A stretch of DNA of 64,000 nucleotides from Aselliscus stoliczkanus (GCA_033961575.1 CM066732.1:99997187-100061186), one strand, 5' to 3'; positions 12,728 through 23,850 are shown, numbered from the stretch's first letter. The notes: generated by a model not told the origin, from the sequence alone. Made by a program: numbers and translations.

Positions 12728-13185
12728 TAAATTATCTTGTCCTATGCAACCACTAACTCCATGATGGTCCACTGCATTTAAATTTATATGTACAGACAAC
12801 TCTATTCTCCTTTGAAAATGCTATTTATAATTAATTTCTCTCTATCTCAACCCAAAAGGTCCATAAGCACTGTGTTTTCAAATTTGAAAATGAAATTTAT
12901 GGCAAACAATCTACATTAAAAATATGTTTAGCATCATTAAGTATCAGGTAAATGCAAATTAAAAGCACAATGAGTTTCACTACACACCTATCAAAACGGC
13001 TAAAGTAAAAAATAAATGCTGGCTAGGATGTGGAGAAACTAGATCACTCGCACATTGCTGCTGCACAGTCATTCTAGGAAATGATTTGACACTTTTTTAA
13101 AACATGCAACTATCATATGACCCAGATTGCACCTTTAGGCATTTTTCTCAGAGAAATAAAAAATCAGGTCCGTACAAAACCTATA

Positions 13186-13612
13186 CCACATCCCCACCCC
13201 TTTATCTGAGATTCCATTTTCTACAATTTCAGTCAACCATGGCACAAAAATATTAAATGGAAAATTCCAGAAATAAACAATTCATAACTTTTAAATTTTG
13301 TGCCAGTCTAAGCATCTCACTTCATCTTATCATATAAGCATTGTATCATTTTATATCATCGCAAGAAGAAGGGTGACTACAGTACAATAAGATATTCTGA
13401 GAGAGACCGTATTTATGTAACTTATTACAGTGTGCTGTTATAATTGTTCTATTTTATTATTAGTTACTGTTAATATATTGTTGTGCCTAATTTGTAAATT
13501 ATATGTTATAATAGGTATGTACGTATGGGAAAAACATAGTATATATAGGGTTTGGTATGCCCCACAGCTTCAGGCATCCACTGAGGGCCCAGTGGAGTAG
13601 AGGGGACTACTA
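13186..13612 (+). mobile_element. Tigger-type (Tc1/mariner) non-autonomous DNA transposon
   Basis: The body contains 'aaatattaaatggaaaattc', 'cagaaataaacaattcataa' and a right end 'caggcatccactgagggccc ... ggggactac', all typical of Tigger-derived elements. It sits at a TA dinucleotide within the host L1 (TA at 13184-13185, TATA at 13611-13614). About 430 bp, no transposase coding sequence, left terminal repeat decayed. Confidence 0.8.
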
Positions 13613-13754
13613 TATGTAGATGTTCACAATAGTTTTACTCATCATAGCCCCAAACGGAAAATAACTCAGATGACCTTTAACAGGTGAATGGCTAAAGAAA
13701 CTGTGGTATATACAGAACATGGAATAATACTTAACAATAAAAAAGAATAAACTA

Positions 13755-14216
13755 GGGCTGGCCAAGTGGCGCATTGGTTAAGAGATGGTTTTGGGATGCC
13801 AGCGGCCCCGTTTCGGATCCCACATATGAGGGCCAGTGACACTGCCCTCTACAGCTAAGATGGTGAACAACAGCTCCACCTGGAGCTGGGCTGCTGTGAG
13901 TCCCGTGGGACGGCATAGCTGCAGCCCCTGCTGCAGTGGGATGCCATAGGCTACAGTGAGTGGCCGGCAGCCAGCGTGAGCAGCTGGCAGCCAGTGTGAG
14001 CTGCCAATAGCCACGATGAGCGACATCCAGAGGCTGGCGACTGATCTGCCTCACCCGGGAAGAGCACAATGATGACACCAACATGGGCCAGTGAAGCAAC
14101 GTCCTCCGTAACTAGACTGAATAACAAAAAGACAGCAACTTGTCTGTTCCTCTTCCCCGATTCCCCAACGTTGTTCCCCTCCCCCAATTCCCCAATAAAA
14201 TCTTTAAAAAAAAAAA
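13755..14216 (+). mobile_element. tRNA-derived SINE, long form with internal 20-bp array
   Basis: Head GGGCTGGCCAAGTGGCGCATTGG, ATG-type loop, ACTGCCCTC, then a body unrelated to tRNA beginning tacagctaagatggtgaac. At about 13955-14035 the body holds four diverged ~20-bp units; it ends CCCAATAAAATCTTT(A)n. Duplication aaaaaagaataaac at 13739-13752 and 14217-14230. The 115-codon minus-strand frame across it is only the SINE. Confidence 0.95.
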
Positions 14217-14640
14217 AAAAAAGAATAAACCATTAACATATACAACAACTTGGGCAAATTTCCAGGAAATTAATGAAGCTGATTGAAACATGGTAATCCC
14301 AAAAGGTTACACTGTGTGGCCACTTACATAACATTCTTGAAATGATAAAATTATAGAAATGGAGAATGTATTGGCGGTTCCCAGGGACTGGGATCTGTAT
14401 TAGGTGGGAAGAGGGAGGTATGCGTGACTCAATAAAATGGTCAAATGAGGGATAATTGCAGCTATAAAAATGTACTATATCTCAACTGCTTATCAATGCC
14501 AATATCCTGGTTGTGATACAGTTTGCAAGATGTAAGCATTGGGAGAAACTGGGTAAGGTTTACATGAAACTTCCCTGAATAATTTCTTACAACTGTATGT
14601 AAATCTGCAGTCAACTCAAAATTTAAAATTTAATTTAAAA

Positions 14641-15315
14641 TTTTAATCACATTTGTTTACAATAGTACAGAGTAAGTATGTTAAGAGAGCAAAATAAAAA
14701 GAAACTATTTGAGTTCCTAGAATGAGAAAATTATTCTTAAATATTACATTGCGGAGTATAACTGCATCCTTTGTTCTAAATCATTACATTAAATATTGCA
14801 TTAACCATATTCTAAAAGACTTTATTTGCTCCACCTTGACATGACACAAGTTGTATATCTCTATTTTCCTCTTAGAAATTCTACATGGAATCCATTTGTT
14901 TGGGATTTCTTTGCAAGAAATCAACTCTTAAACCATAAGATGAAAAACTTACTAGAAATGTTTTTAAAAGGCATTTCAAATGTTTCAAATATGTCTGATA
15001 CAAAACAGATACTATTTAATTAATATTTTTAACAACCTCATACACCTGAGATAAATGTACTTCTTTGAAAAATGTTGCTCCTATTGAATATGTATGATTA
15101 AGAAAGGAAGGCCATTGATAGAATACTAGAAAACATCAAGAATTAAGACAGGAAAAGCCAGTGAAAAGAGGAAAGCTGAAGAACTAAAACAGAGTACTGT
15201 GAAGTGTAAGGTGGAGACTGTGCTGCGTTCAACATAGTTTCTTCAAATTTAGCCTTCATTAACTGATTCTCTCTTCAGCTGTATTTGCACTGCTCTTAAA
15301 ATTATCCATTGAGTT
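14641..15315. other. Unannotated AT-rich sequence
   Basis: No recognised element or exon. Confidence 0.35.
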
Positions 15316-15545
15316 TCTTTTTAAATTAAGTAAACATATTATTGAACTATATCAGATACACAGACAAGTATACAGATCAATGAGATTTCAGTAGGTGAAC
15401 CCAGCTACATAACCACCACCCAGTTCAAGAAATGTAGCATCACCCTAAATACCTTCCTTTTGCTCCATCTCAATTACCAACCCTCCCTAAGGGTAACTAA
15501 TAGTCTATGACCATAGATTATTTGTACTTGTTTCTTATTTTATGT
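15316..15545 (-). mobile_element. Ancient L1 3' UTR fragment, antisense
   Basis: The pattern 'acatattattgaactatatc ... acacagacaagtatacagat ... aaccaccacccagttcaaga' and 'tttatgtaaatggagttt' matches the reverse complement of old L1M 3' ends. Diverged; subfamily not assigned. Confidence 0.6.
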
Positions 15546-16790
15546 AAATGGAGTTTAAAAGTACAGATGAAAATAAAATGTAATTATCTTCCCAGCAATC
15601 TATCTTCTTCCTTGTTACCTATTTTGGCTCCCAAATTAGAATACTTCAGGTCATCTTCTTTTTCTCCCTCTCCTCATTCCTCTATTTCATCAACAATCTA
15701 ACTCTAATATCAGTTACCTAAACATTTTTCAGATTTCTCCTTGATTCTTTACAACTATTGGTACTAATTTAGGAGGTTATACACTTTTTTGGAAATCAAT
15801 ACTAAATAACTGTCTTCCTAGCCTCACTATTACCCTCTCTGCCTTAATACATTCTCTCTACTCCTTCCAACACGATTTTTCTAAAACACAAACCTAACTA
15901 GTCACTTGTCTACTTGAGAGCAAACCATATATATGCTTGGCCTCCAAAAAAATGTCCAATCATTTTAACTTGTTTACAAATCCCTTGAAGATGCTTCTGT
16001 TAAATTTTCCAATACTCAACTTGCCTACAAATCCCAGCATGCATTGTAGTCCAGTCATCTGGTACTATTTGCAATCTCCAAAACATACTCTTGCACACAC
16101 CACTGAGTAGGTGCATTTGCTTTGATTTCTTCCCAGGATGTTTTTCTACCTCTTTATTTGCCTAGTGAAAAGCCTGTTCAACCATGAAAACTCAATTAAA
16201 ATATCCTCACTATCCATCCCTCATGTCACCATCAAAGACACTTGGTAGCCGCATGACCCTCATTCCAGAATAATGTATAGCTGCTTCTATGTGGCACTTT
16301 TAATATAATGCACAATTATTTCTAGTCTTGTCTCTCTGCTTCATAGATTGGGTTATTTGCTCAATTCCTCCCTGTATTCTCCATGCCTGGAAAAGTATAC
16401 AGAAGTTGTTCTATTTGAATGAATGAACTGCACAGTAACAAAGAAAAAATGACAAACAGAAGTGCAATCATATTCTCTAGAAGCATCAAGGAAGGAAGGG
16501 CTATGCCCTCATATAAAATGGGGCATTGAAGCTCCATGTTGAAAAATGTGTACCCCTCAGGTAGGCTGACAATGAGGCAAACACGGACCTCTCCTTACTC
16601 ACAAGCAGGAACACTCCTTTTGGGAAAGGCACACCTAGCAGATCCCAAGCGTCACTTAGAAAGGGCTCTTCTTCAGAGTATTTCAGACAATAAACCACTT
16701 CTTCAGATCTGACTGAAACCCTCAGAGAGCACCTCAGTACCCCAATCAGGTGCAGACCCTGGATCCTGGATGCATTCCGACAAACTGGAC
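15546..16790. other. Unannotated sequence
   Basis: No exon or clear repeat. T/C-rich with scattered short open frames. A 106-codon minus-strand frame at 16501-16821 has no recognisable domain. Confidence 0.35.
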
Positions 16791-16794
16791 ATGA

Positions 16795-17015
16795 TAAAAC
16801 ACATGTTGACCTGGGATTCAAACAGGTTCAAATTTCTACTGCTTACAGGATTTGTTGTTTGACCCTCTATGGCCCTCCATTTTATCATCCTCACGGTGAG
16901 GATAACCTGTGCTTTTTATGATCCTTGTGGTGGGGATAACTTCATGGTGGGGTTAATGTGAGCATCAAATGAACTAAAACATAGACAGTGCCTGGCACAA
17001 TACTTGGCAAAAGAG
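16795..17015 (+). mobile_element. MIR-class SINE remnant
   Basis: 'gacctgggattcaaacagg' followed by 'ccattttatcatcctcac', 'gagcatcaaatgaac' and 'acagtgcctggcacaata' follows the order of a MIR consensus. Includes a local repeat of a 'tggtggggataac'-like segment. Very diverged. Confidence 0.55.
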
Positions 17016-18057
17016 TCGGTGCCCTGGAATTGCCAGGTCCCTTTTTGTTCCTCCATGCATGCTTGTATCATTTCCCTTTTCATACACTGACTGTAAATTA
17101 CACACTGTACGTGGTATCAGGCTGAGGAGATGGGAGGGCAGAGGTGACATACTGTGTGCATTAACTGTAGCAGTGTGTGGAGGAGACTGTGATCCCAGTC
17201 AGGGCTGAGCACCGACAGTAAATCTTGCCATGTGCAGTGTGTTCGGCTAACCCCTGAGGTACCCTGGAGGCCCTGGGTGGCCTGGATTGCTGACGCAGGC
17301 ACCATATAGGAATTGTGCAGCTCAGGACAAAACAGCTCTCCGCTTCACCCGATTTTGCACAGGTTCAGAGCACTGCACTCATTCCATCTGATTTGTGCTT
17401 AGAGGAGATAAAGAGAACAAATGTCTGAAAACAAAACCCACATGCTAAATCAGCTAGTTCTAAAGCTCCAGTCAAGGCTGCACATCAATGAATCTGTGCC
17501 TGTTTCTGTTCCTCTTTCAGCAACACTGTCTAAACATCTAGTGTAGACACATCTATATCTGACACTGTGAAGACAGAAGGACCCATAAAAGCAATGAAAT
17601 GACCAGGATCCAGCTGCTCACTACATATGCTACTTGAAACAAAAATAAATTAGCTTAGGCACTACATGCTTCTCTCTGGATGATACCACATACATTCACA
17701 TATTTGACAAATACAATCTAGGCATCTATTTAGTGATCGCAAAGCTTAGTGCTGATCAACAACCAATTAGAGAGATTCCCTTGTTCACAGAACTGGGAAG
17801 ATGTGCAGAGACCCAAGCACATAGAAAGCACGTTTAGCAAAATATATATTGAGCAATAGCAACCAGGTGTCATAAAAGAGTCAGAATAGATAGAAAATGG
17901 GAAATGAGTTGTTGACAGGTTTGCTATAGATGTCGATGCAGTATGTATAAAAGGATCCTACTGGATGATCTGTATCATGAGTGACTGCACTTAAGGACAT
18001 GGGGAGCAGATGGAGGGGTTAGAGCCAGAGAGACATATTGAAGAAAGAAGGCAGGGG
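17016..18057. other. Unannotated sequence
   Basis: No recognised repeat or exon. Slightly more GC-rich around 17100-17350. Confidence 0.35.
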
Positions 18058-18382
18058 CAGCCTATATGACCTTCTACTGCATATAACAAATTACCATAAA
18101 CATGAGGAGGGGTTAACTGGGTCCACTGCTCAGGATATCATAAGGCTGCTATCAAGGTATCAGCTGGCTGATTCCCACCTGGGGGCTTGGTGTCCTCTTC
18201 AGAATTCCTTAGCAGGGAGCTGTAAGGTCATGTGCACTGCATCTTACAGCAGGCATGAGAGAGTCTCTCTGACAATCCACCTTCTTTTAAGGAGCTTACC
18301 TCATTACATCAGGCCCACCCAGGATATTCTCCCTTTTCATTAACCCAAAGTCAACTGACCAGTAATCTAATCACAGGAGTAA

Positions 18383-18447
18383 TATTTTTTTAAATTTTTT
18401 TAAATTAAAGTTTATTGGGGTGACAATTGTTAGCAAAGTTACATAGT
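18383..18447 (-). mobile_element. Severely 5'-truncated L1 tail
   Basis: T/A-rich run followed by 'tttattggggtgacaattgt' and 'tagcaaagttacatag', the antisense extreme 3' end of the same L1 type as at 1491. Only about 50 bp of the element was copied. No clean duplication found. Confidence 0.8.
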
Positions 18448-18507
18448 ATTTCTTTAGATTTACTCTCCCTTACCACATTCAAGTAGAGGGGGTTTTACAG
18501 GGCATGG

Positions 18508-18521
18508 ACACCAGGGGGCAA
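18508..18521 (+). promoter_or_regulatory. CTCF-like motif
   Basis: ACACCAGGGGGCAA matches the CTCF core pattern (CCASYAGRKGGCRS) at 12 of 14 positions. It lies in the distal part of the MaLR LTR. Occupancy cannot be judged from sequence. Confidence 0.4.
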
Positions 18522-18642
18522 GGATCTTAGAGGTCATGTTAGATTTGCTTGAGGTCCGACAGAAAGCTGTCCATTAAGGATTCCCTTCACACTTAGCTGT
18601 CTTTATCCCACATGTATCCATCTGCTCTGTGTGGGGGAGAGT

Positions 18643-18765
18643 TGCAGTGTTTCAGAGTAAGACTCCACCGTTGGACTGCTTAGGTTCAAATCCTGACTTC
18701 ACTCCTTCATAGTGGTGTGACCTCAGGTAAGTTACTTAACCTCTCTGATGGCAACCATAAAAAGT
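18643..18765 (+). mobile_element. MIR-class SINE
   Basis: 'ggttcaaatcctgacttcac', 'gtgtgacctcaggtaagtta' and 'cttaacctctctgatgg' reproduce the central MIR core in order. Old, no duplications. Confidence 0.85.
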
Positions 18766-19650
18766 TTTTGGCACACAAAGGATTTTGATTTTATCCTCTG
18801 CAGATAATATTAAGTAAATCATGATTTGAATGAAAATAGTACAAATGTGATCTGTTCGTACACATAATTGTAGAGGAAATTTCTTAGTTTCTGCTCATGG
18901 TTTCTTTTCCTTGAAAATTAAGTAAAGGAGATCAAATGTCAGCTTGCTTCTTAATAGCAGATATTGTGATTACAGTAAAAAGTAGTGACCCTATCTTATT
19001 CTATATTAAAAACCACAAAATATTTCAGTGTTTTAGGCACTAATAGACACTAGTTTGTTAAACTAAATTAAGCAATTGAGCCTATGTTAATTAGAACACT
19101 TCTAATGAGCAGGTCTTCAGAATAACTAAGCCAATGAAAAGACAGCCTTCTCTTCTTACACAAAAGTTTGGTGGGACAATGTGGACTATACCCCCTACTT
19201 CTGATGCCCATAGAGAGGGGTAGCTAAATCATAGTTATAGGCTGGTGCAACCAAAGTGGGCATCTTGCTAGTTTTACAGACATACTTGATCCTGGATCAG
19301 TTCTTTGTTTCACCCAGTTAATAGCATTGATCCCATCTTCTAGGAGATGCAATCATTACAACCAACCACAGCCATAGGGTTTCAAAGAAGGACACCTGGA
19401 CTATGAATGTGTTCTGTGTTGGGGACAAGGGTTGTGTACCTGGCAGGCTTACAAATGATGTCACTGTGTCCTTGTTTGACGCTGCATCCAGTCTCCTTTT
19501 GTAAGAGCCTAACTTCAGATGCTCAGTGGGATGGGTCTCCATGGGAATGCTGTGGAGAATTCAGCTAGGCCATTGCATTCTGATGCAGAAACGCAGGGAA
19601 ACTGTAATGTAGCAGCTGCTCTCATAATGCTAGAAAGTGAGCAGGTCTAG
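18766..19650. other. Unannotated sequence
   Basis: No recognised repeat or exon. Confidence 0.35.
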
Positions 19651-19651
19651 A

Positions 19652-19764
19652 GCATTGGTCCTCAACCTTTGGTGTGCACATTCTCATACACAGAGCCTCT
19701 GGTGAGGTGAAGCTGACTTCAGCTATAAGGTAAGTGATCTTGACATTCTACTTTGAGAAATGCT
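19652..19764 (+). mobile_element. hAT (MER5-type) fossil
   Basis: Left end 'attggtcctcaacctttgg' with 'tgcacatt' and right end 'ctttgagaaatgct' resemble the imperfect inverted ends of MER5-type non-autonomous hAT elements. About 110 bp; the centre is diverged or deleted. Confidence 0.6.
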
Positions 19765-21263
19765 ATTCTAAAAGATAGCAGGCAAATTCAGTGGCTGTAA
19801 TTATCTAGGCAAAGGCAACTGGGGCCTAGAACACAGAAATGTTGGGGGTGGAGTGGGGATGGGTGCATTTTGGGTGTTTCTTAGCTTAGACTGTCCTTCT
19901 AAGGCAACAAAAAATGGGTCACTCAGAAGAGATATTTAGCAGAAGAAAATTTTCTCTCCCCCTCAATTTCTTTTAGCTCTGAAAACCTGCATTTTATCAT
20001 TTAGACATAGAACATCAGAGAATTCTATAATAAAAGGTAACAACATAATGCAACTAAATGACACAATAACAATTCCCTTAACATAGATTTGTAGAATTAC
20101 TTATATCTATGTTCAGCTAAAAGAAAAAAAAAAAGGCACTCAACTCACAGAAAAACTTCTCAGCTTACAAAATGGTGACAAATAAATATGAGTGAACTAC
20201 AACTGTTTAAGAAATATATGCAAAACACAAAACGAAGAAACAAGCTTATTTTTAAATGAAAGCATTTTTATTCATCAACTAGAGAGAATTAAATAGCCTC
20301 TTGGTGATTCTTAGTGATTCTCTTAGCAGTAAAATTTCCACCTTGGGAAGACATTGAGGAGGTTGGAAAGTTTAGAATGGAGTAAAAATAGAAGTGACTT
20401 AATTCAGAGATTTTCCTTTTGATGGCAAGCACTGTGAGGGCTTCCAGGACACGTCTAGCTCCTTATCTGCACTAGAGGGCGCTTTCCTCCTAGAAGGCAG
20501 AGCTGCTCTCAGTTGCAGAGGCCCAGCTATGATGGCATCAGAGGGTGGCTGGGCCGGGAGGTTTATAACAGAGCATCTCCAAGCAATCCCTTCTGGAACC
20601 GCCGGAGTCTCAGTGGTTGGCAGTGGGCCCTGTGTGAAAAGGGCAGTGTTCAAGAGAGCCTGGAGAGCTTGGTTCTTGACCCAGAGCTGCCTTGTATAAC
20701 TTTAACCGAGCTAGGTAACTTCCTTGTACCTCACTTTCCAAAACTAGAAGTTAAAGCAATTAGGCTAGATGAGAGCTAAAGACCCTCCATTTCTGCCATT
20801 TTATTATCCTGCCACTTAAAGCTAACGTTTAAATGTGAGGAATCAGAGTCATCACAAATCATAATATACAAGTATTGGAATGAAAGCCCCAAATTCCTGT
20901 GTAACCTTGTCTCTGACCAGCTGGTCAGCTCATTTCTGGACATTGTCCTTCTTCCTATACGTATAATATTTTCCATGGTCACAGGCCTTAGCCTGGCTAT
21001 CCTCTGTGTCCCAACACAAACGTCCCTTTCACTTCCTCTCAATCTAAATTAGATTTTCAGTAAGTATTCCTTTCTATCACAATTCTTCTCCTTTACACCA
21101 TCATTGAAGTTCGTCACATATATCTAACTGGGTTTTATCTGTTAAATGTGTTTTTCTTCAGAAGAACTCAGGCTCCTAGAGGACAGAGATGGTGCCCACT
21201 ATGTTCAATACTGAGTCTGCTGTCTAGGCCTTGAAACATAGTAAGTCATCTTAAATAGATGTC
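19765..21263. other. Unannotated sequence with a more GC-rich patch
   Basis: 20400-20720 is richer in GC than its surroundings and holds a CTCF-like site, but has no CpG island and no supportable exon. Overlapping short open frames on both strands here look like chance. Confidence 0.35.
20469..20482 (+). promoter_or_regulatory. CTCF-like motif
   Basis: GCACTAGAGGGCGC matches the CTCF core pattern at 13 of 14 positions. It sits in a GC-richer patch and has the same orientation as the motif at 18508, about 2 kb upstream. Confidence 0.45.
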
Positions 21264-21404
21264 GAGGGAGGGAGGGAGGGAGGGAGGGAGGTGGGAGGAG
21301 GGAGGGAGGGAGGGAGGTGGGAGGGAGGGAGGGAGGAGGGAGGGAGGGAGGAGGGAGGAGGGAGAGAGGGAAGGAGGGAAGGAAAGAAGGATGGGAGGGA
21401 AGGA
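21264..21404 (+). repeat. (GGGA)n G-rich tandem array
   Basis: GGGA/GGAG units with occasional GGT interruptions. The first block contains more than four consecutive GGG runs separated by single A, which fits a G-quadruplex. Minus-strand Ser/Leu/Pro frames here are artefacts. Confidence 0.95.
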
Positions 21405-21686
21405 CTACAATTCTTTTCTCCACTCCAACATTTGAAACAAAATGCCTGTAACACATTTCATGAATGAGGTGTACATCTTGTGTCTTTTATCTATGTGAAA
21501 CGGGTGCTCTGGGGTCTCACTTCCTTCTGACACCCCCCTATCTAGGCTTATACGTCCCTGTAGTTTATGCATAGCGGGTTTCCCTTGTTGTTTTAACCTC
21601 CTGGAATAAAAAAGGAGATACACCTCTTCTATGTCCTCTTTATGTATTTCATGAACAAAGTATGATTCCCTGTTGTGTGATCTTGT

Positions 21687-22070
21687 TATTGTGATAACAA
21701 ATTATCACAAACTTGGTGGCTTAAACACCCCGAAGTTATTGTGTTACAGTTCTGGGATCAGAAGTCCAAAATGGATCTCAATTGGCTAAAATTGAGGTGT
21801 TGGCAGGGCTGTGTTCCTTCTGGAAGCTCTTGAGGGAAAGCTGTTTCTTAGCCATTTTCCAACTTCGAGAAGCTGCCTGAACTTCTTGGTTCATGGCCTC
21901 TTCTTTCATCTCCCTAGCAGCAAAGGTAGGCTGACCCCATCTCACACTGAATCATTCTGACCTCCACTTCTATAGCTATAGCCCATGTAAGATAATATCC
22001 ACCTGTTTCAGGAATTAGGCCATGGACTTCTTTATCTGAAGGGGGAGGTGACATTATTCTATATATCACA
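21687..22070 (-). mobile_element. MaLR (MLT1-type) LTR, antisense
   Basis: 'gtgataacaaattatcacaa', 'acttggtggcttaaac', 'aaattgaggtgttggcaggg' and 'ttctggaagctcttgaggg' follow the antisense order of an MLT1-type LTR, ending 'ctatatatcaca' at 22070. Non-coding. Confidence 0.82.
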
Positions 22071-22575
22071 CCTGCGCTTTCTCACAATCTACCTGTTAGC
22101 ACAGGATATTCATACGTGGCTAAAGCTCCAAAGCCTCACTTCTAGTCCCTTCCCTTCTCTCCATCATAAGAAATTCACAAGAATATTACTCCATCATAAA
22201 GGAGGCTATGCAATAGTCACTTGTATTTTGCAAACATGAGTCTCATAGTTCTAACTATTTGCTAAAAATCTGGGAAGTCCATTGCATTTTGCATACGAGT
22301 AATAATTTTGCTGAGTCACACATTGTTATCACAAGCCTTGGAAATAGGAGTCTTAATGAGAGAGTGAACCTAGTCCACTGTACAGTCAATGTCTATATTA
22401 ATATGGCTCTTTTGAACACTCACTTTAATGTTATCTGGTAAACATTATATTCTGTAGTGTAGCCATGTTTGCAGCATTTCAGAAAAATCTATTATTTATG
22501 AATATCAAAGGTATAGTGAACAAAACCTATGATTATCTATGCCTAACAAATACTGATACATATTAATTACGCTAT
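22071..22575. other. Unannotated sequence
   Basis: No recognised feature; the short plus-strand frames show no domain. Confidence 0.35.
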
Positions 22576-22579
22576 ATGA

Positions 22580-22740
22580 TACATACCTCACAATGTGACC
22601 TTATCGTTTATTATCACAGCAACTCTGCTAGAAAAGTTTTACAAGCAGGAAACAGGTTTGGAGACCATCTGTAGTTTGCTGAATGTCAAATACGTAGTAA
22701 GGGGTGGAGCTGGGATTTGCAACAATTTGGTTCAACAATC
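22580..22740 (+). mobile_element. MIR-class SINE remnant
   Basis: 'cacagcaactctgctagaaa', 'ggaaacaggtttggaga' and 'ggtggagctgggatttgc' match the second half of MIR in order. Confidence 0.55.
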
Positions 22741-23557
22741 AAGTTCTTTCCACTACTGCAAATATCCAAATGTATTTGTGTGGTTTCCTTTTGTTAACTT
22801 TGTTATGTGAAATCACTGCAGCTTCCAGGTGGCAGAAGTGCTCAGCTCAGCAGAGTGGGTCCTGATTAAGGCCTATTGTGTGTTGACACTCTTCTCCTGG
22901 AGACCCACCCAGATAAAGGCCTCAGATGACTTCAAAACCTGCCCATACAGGGGACTACTGGGTCTTTTTTTTTTTTAACAGCAAAAGAAATCTCACGTCT
23001 TGTAAAAATTATTTTTCTCATCAAGATGAAGGGAGAGCTGAATATAGGAAATAATTTCAATTTTAGTTGAGCATCAGTTTTGCGTTAGGAAGAAAAGCAT
23101 GATGAAAAAAAAGGTATCTTTGCAGCATAAAGTGTACTCATTTCTTGGGTAGGGAGGTGAGCTCAATCAGGGTCCGAGAATTGTGGAATGTAATTAGCAA
23201 TACCATCTCAGAGGCCCTAAATCTGACTTGTGGAGATGAAATTATGTGAGCTTGATGGAATACCTACAGCAGACTCTTGGCAGTGGCTGACATTTCACCT
23301 TTCTGTGAGAGCCAGGGAACAAATTAAATTCACATAGGAAGATTCCCAAAACTACCCAATCTTCTAGCTAGTCCCCCAATCAGTTATTAAAATATGATTT
23401 TCAAAAGGTTAAAAAACATAACCAACACATACATATAAAATGAGCATCTGTCAACGAGTTGAAGTAATGAAAAAAACAGCAAGAAACCAGTTCCAAGTAC
23501 ACTGAGGAGATAGATTTACAGGCAATTTAACAAAGAACTGTAAAAATAAGACTGCCG
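22741..23557. other. Unannotated sequence
   Basis: Nothing recognised apart from a T-run at about 22965-22977. Confidence 0.35.
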
Positions 23558-23661
23558 TGTTGGACAAAAAGTTCATTCGTGTCCAACAGGGTACTAAACT
23601 ATTAATTTGGAGTTCTTTTTTCTACCAGTAAAAAATTATTTTCACCTCTGTTGGACAAAAA
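23558..23661. repeat. Mariner-like terminal motif, repeated in direct orientation
   Basis: tgttggacaaaaa occurs at 23558-23570 and 23649-23661. The first copy continues 'gttcattcgtgtccaac', reminiscent of mariner inverted-repeat ends and forming a TTGGAC...GTCCAA mini-palindrome. The two copies are in direct, not inverted, orientation, so this is not a simple mariner MITE. Confidence 0.35.
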
Positions 23662-23687
23662 TTGTTAAGTTAACCTGTTCCCTAGAG

Positions 23688-23850
23688 CAGGGTTTCTACA
23701 ATTGGCTGGCACTATTAACATTTTGTTGTGGGGGGCTGTCCCGTGCTTTGTAGGGTATTTAGAGCATTGCTAGCCAGTAGCACACCATCCCCCAATCACG
23801 ACAATCAAAAATGTCTCCAGACGTTGTCATATGGCTCCTGAGGGGCCAGT
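23688..23850 (+). mobile_element. hAT-type non-autonomous DNA transposon, right end lost
   Basis: Begins 'cagggtttctacaattggc' after a GC-flanked junction, contains 'ggggggctgtcccgtgcttt' and 'aaaaatgtctccagacgt', an order I recognise from a common mammalian hAT fossil. The right inverted repeat is missing, so no duplication can be shown. Confidence 0.65.

Larger units (their letters stand above)
12890..14640 (+). mobile_element. Ancient L1 (L1M-type) 3' part, interrupted by two later insertions
   Basis: Sense L1 ORF2 end (12890-13185: 'aggatgtggagaaacta', 'atcatatgacccagattg') resumes at about 13613 ('tagttttactcatcatagcc', 'ggtatatacagaacatggaa') and again at 14231, running to the 3' UTR ('agtttgcaagatgtaagc'). 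The three pieces join in the correct order, so the DNA transposon at 13186 and the SINE at 13755 entered an existing L1. Confidence 0.87.
18058..18545 (-). mobile_element. MaLR (MLT1-type) solo LTR, antisense, interrupted
   Basis: Antisense signatures of the MLT1 family: 'ataacaaattaccataaac', 'ctttcttttaaggagctta'-like text and 'catcaggcccacccaggata'. The LTR seems to resume after an L1 tail at 18383-18447 with 'ggttttacagggcatggaca' near its 5' end. An ERVL-related non-coding LTR fossil with no internal genes beside it. Confidence 0.7.

Noticed and set aside
13955..14035. CRISPR-like repeat-spacer array
   Set aside because: Units are adjacent without spacers, lie in a SINE body, and the genome is mammalian.
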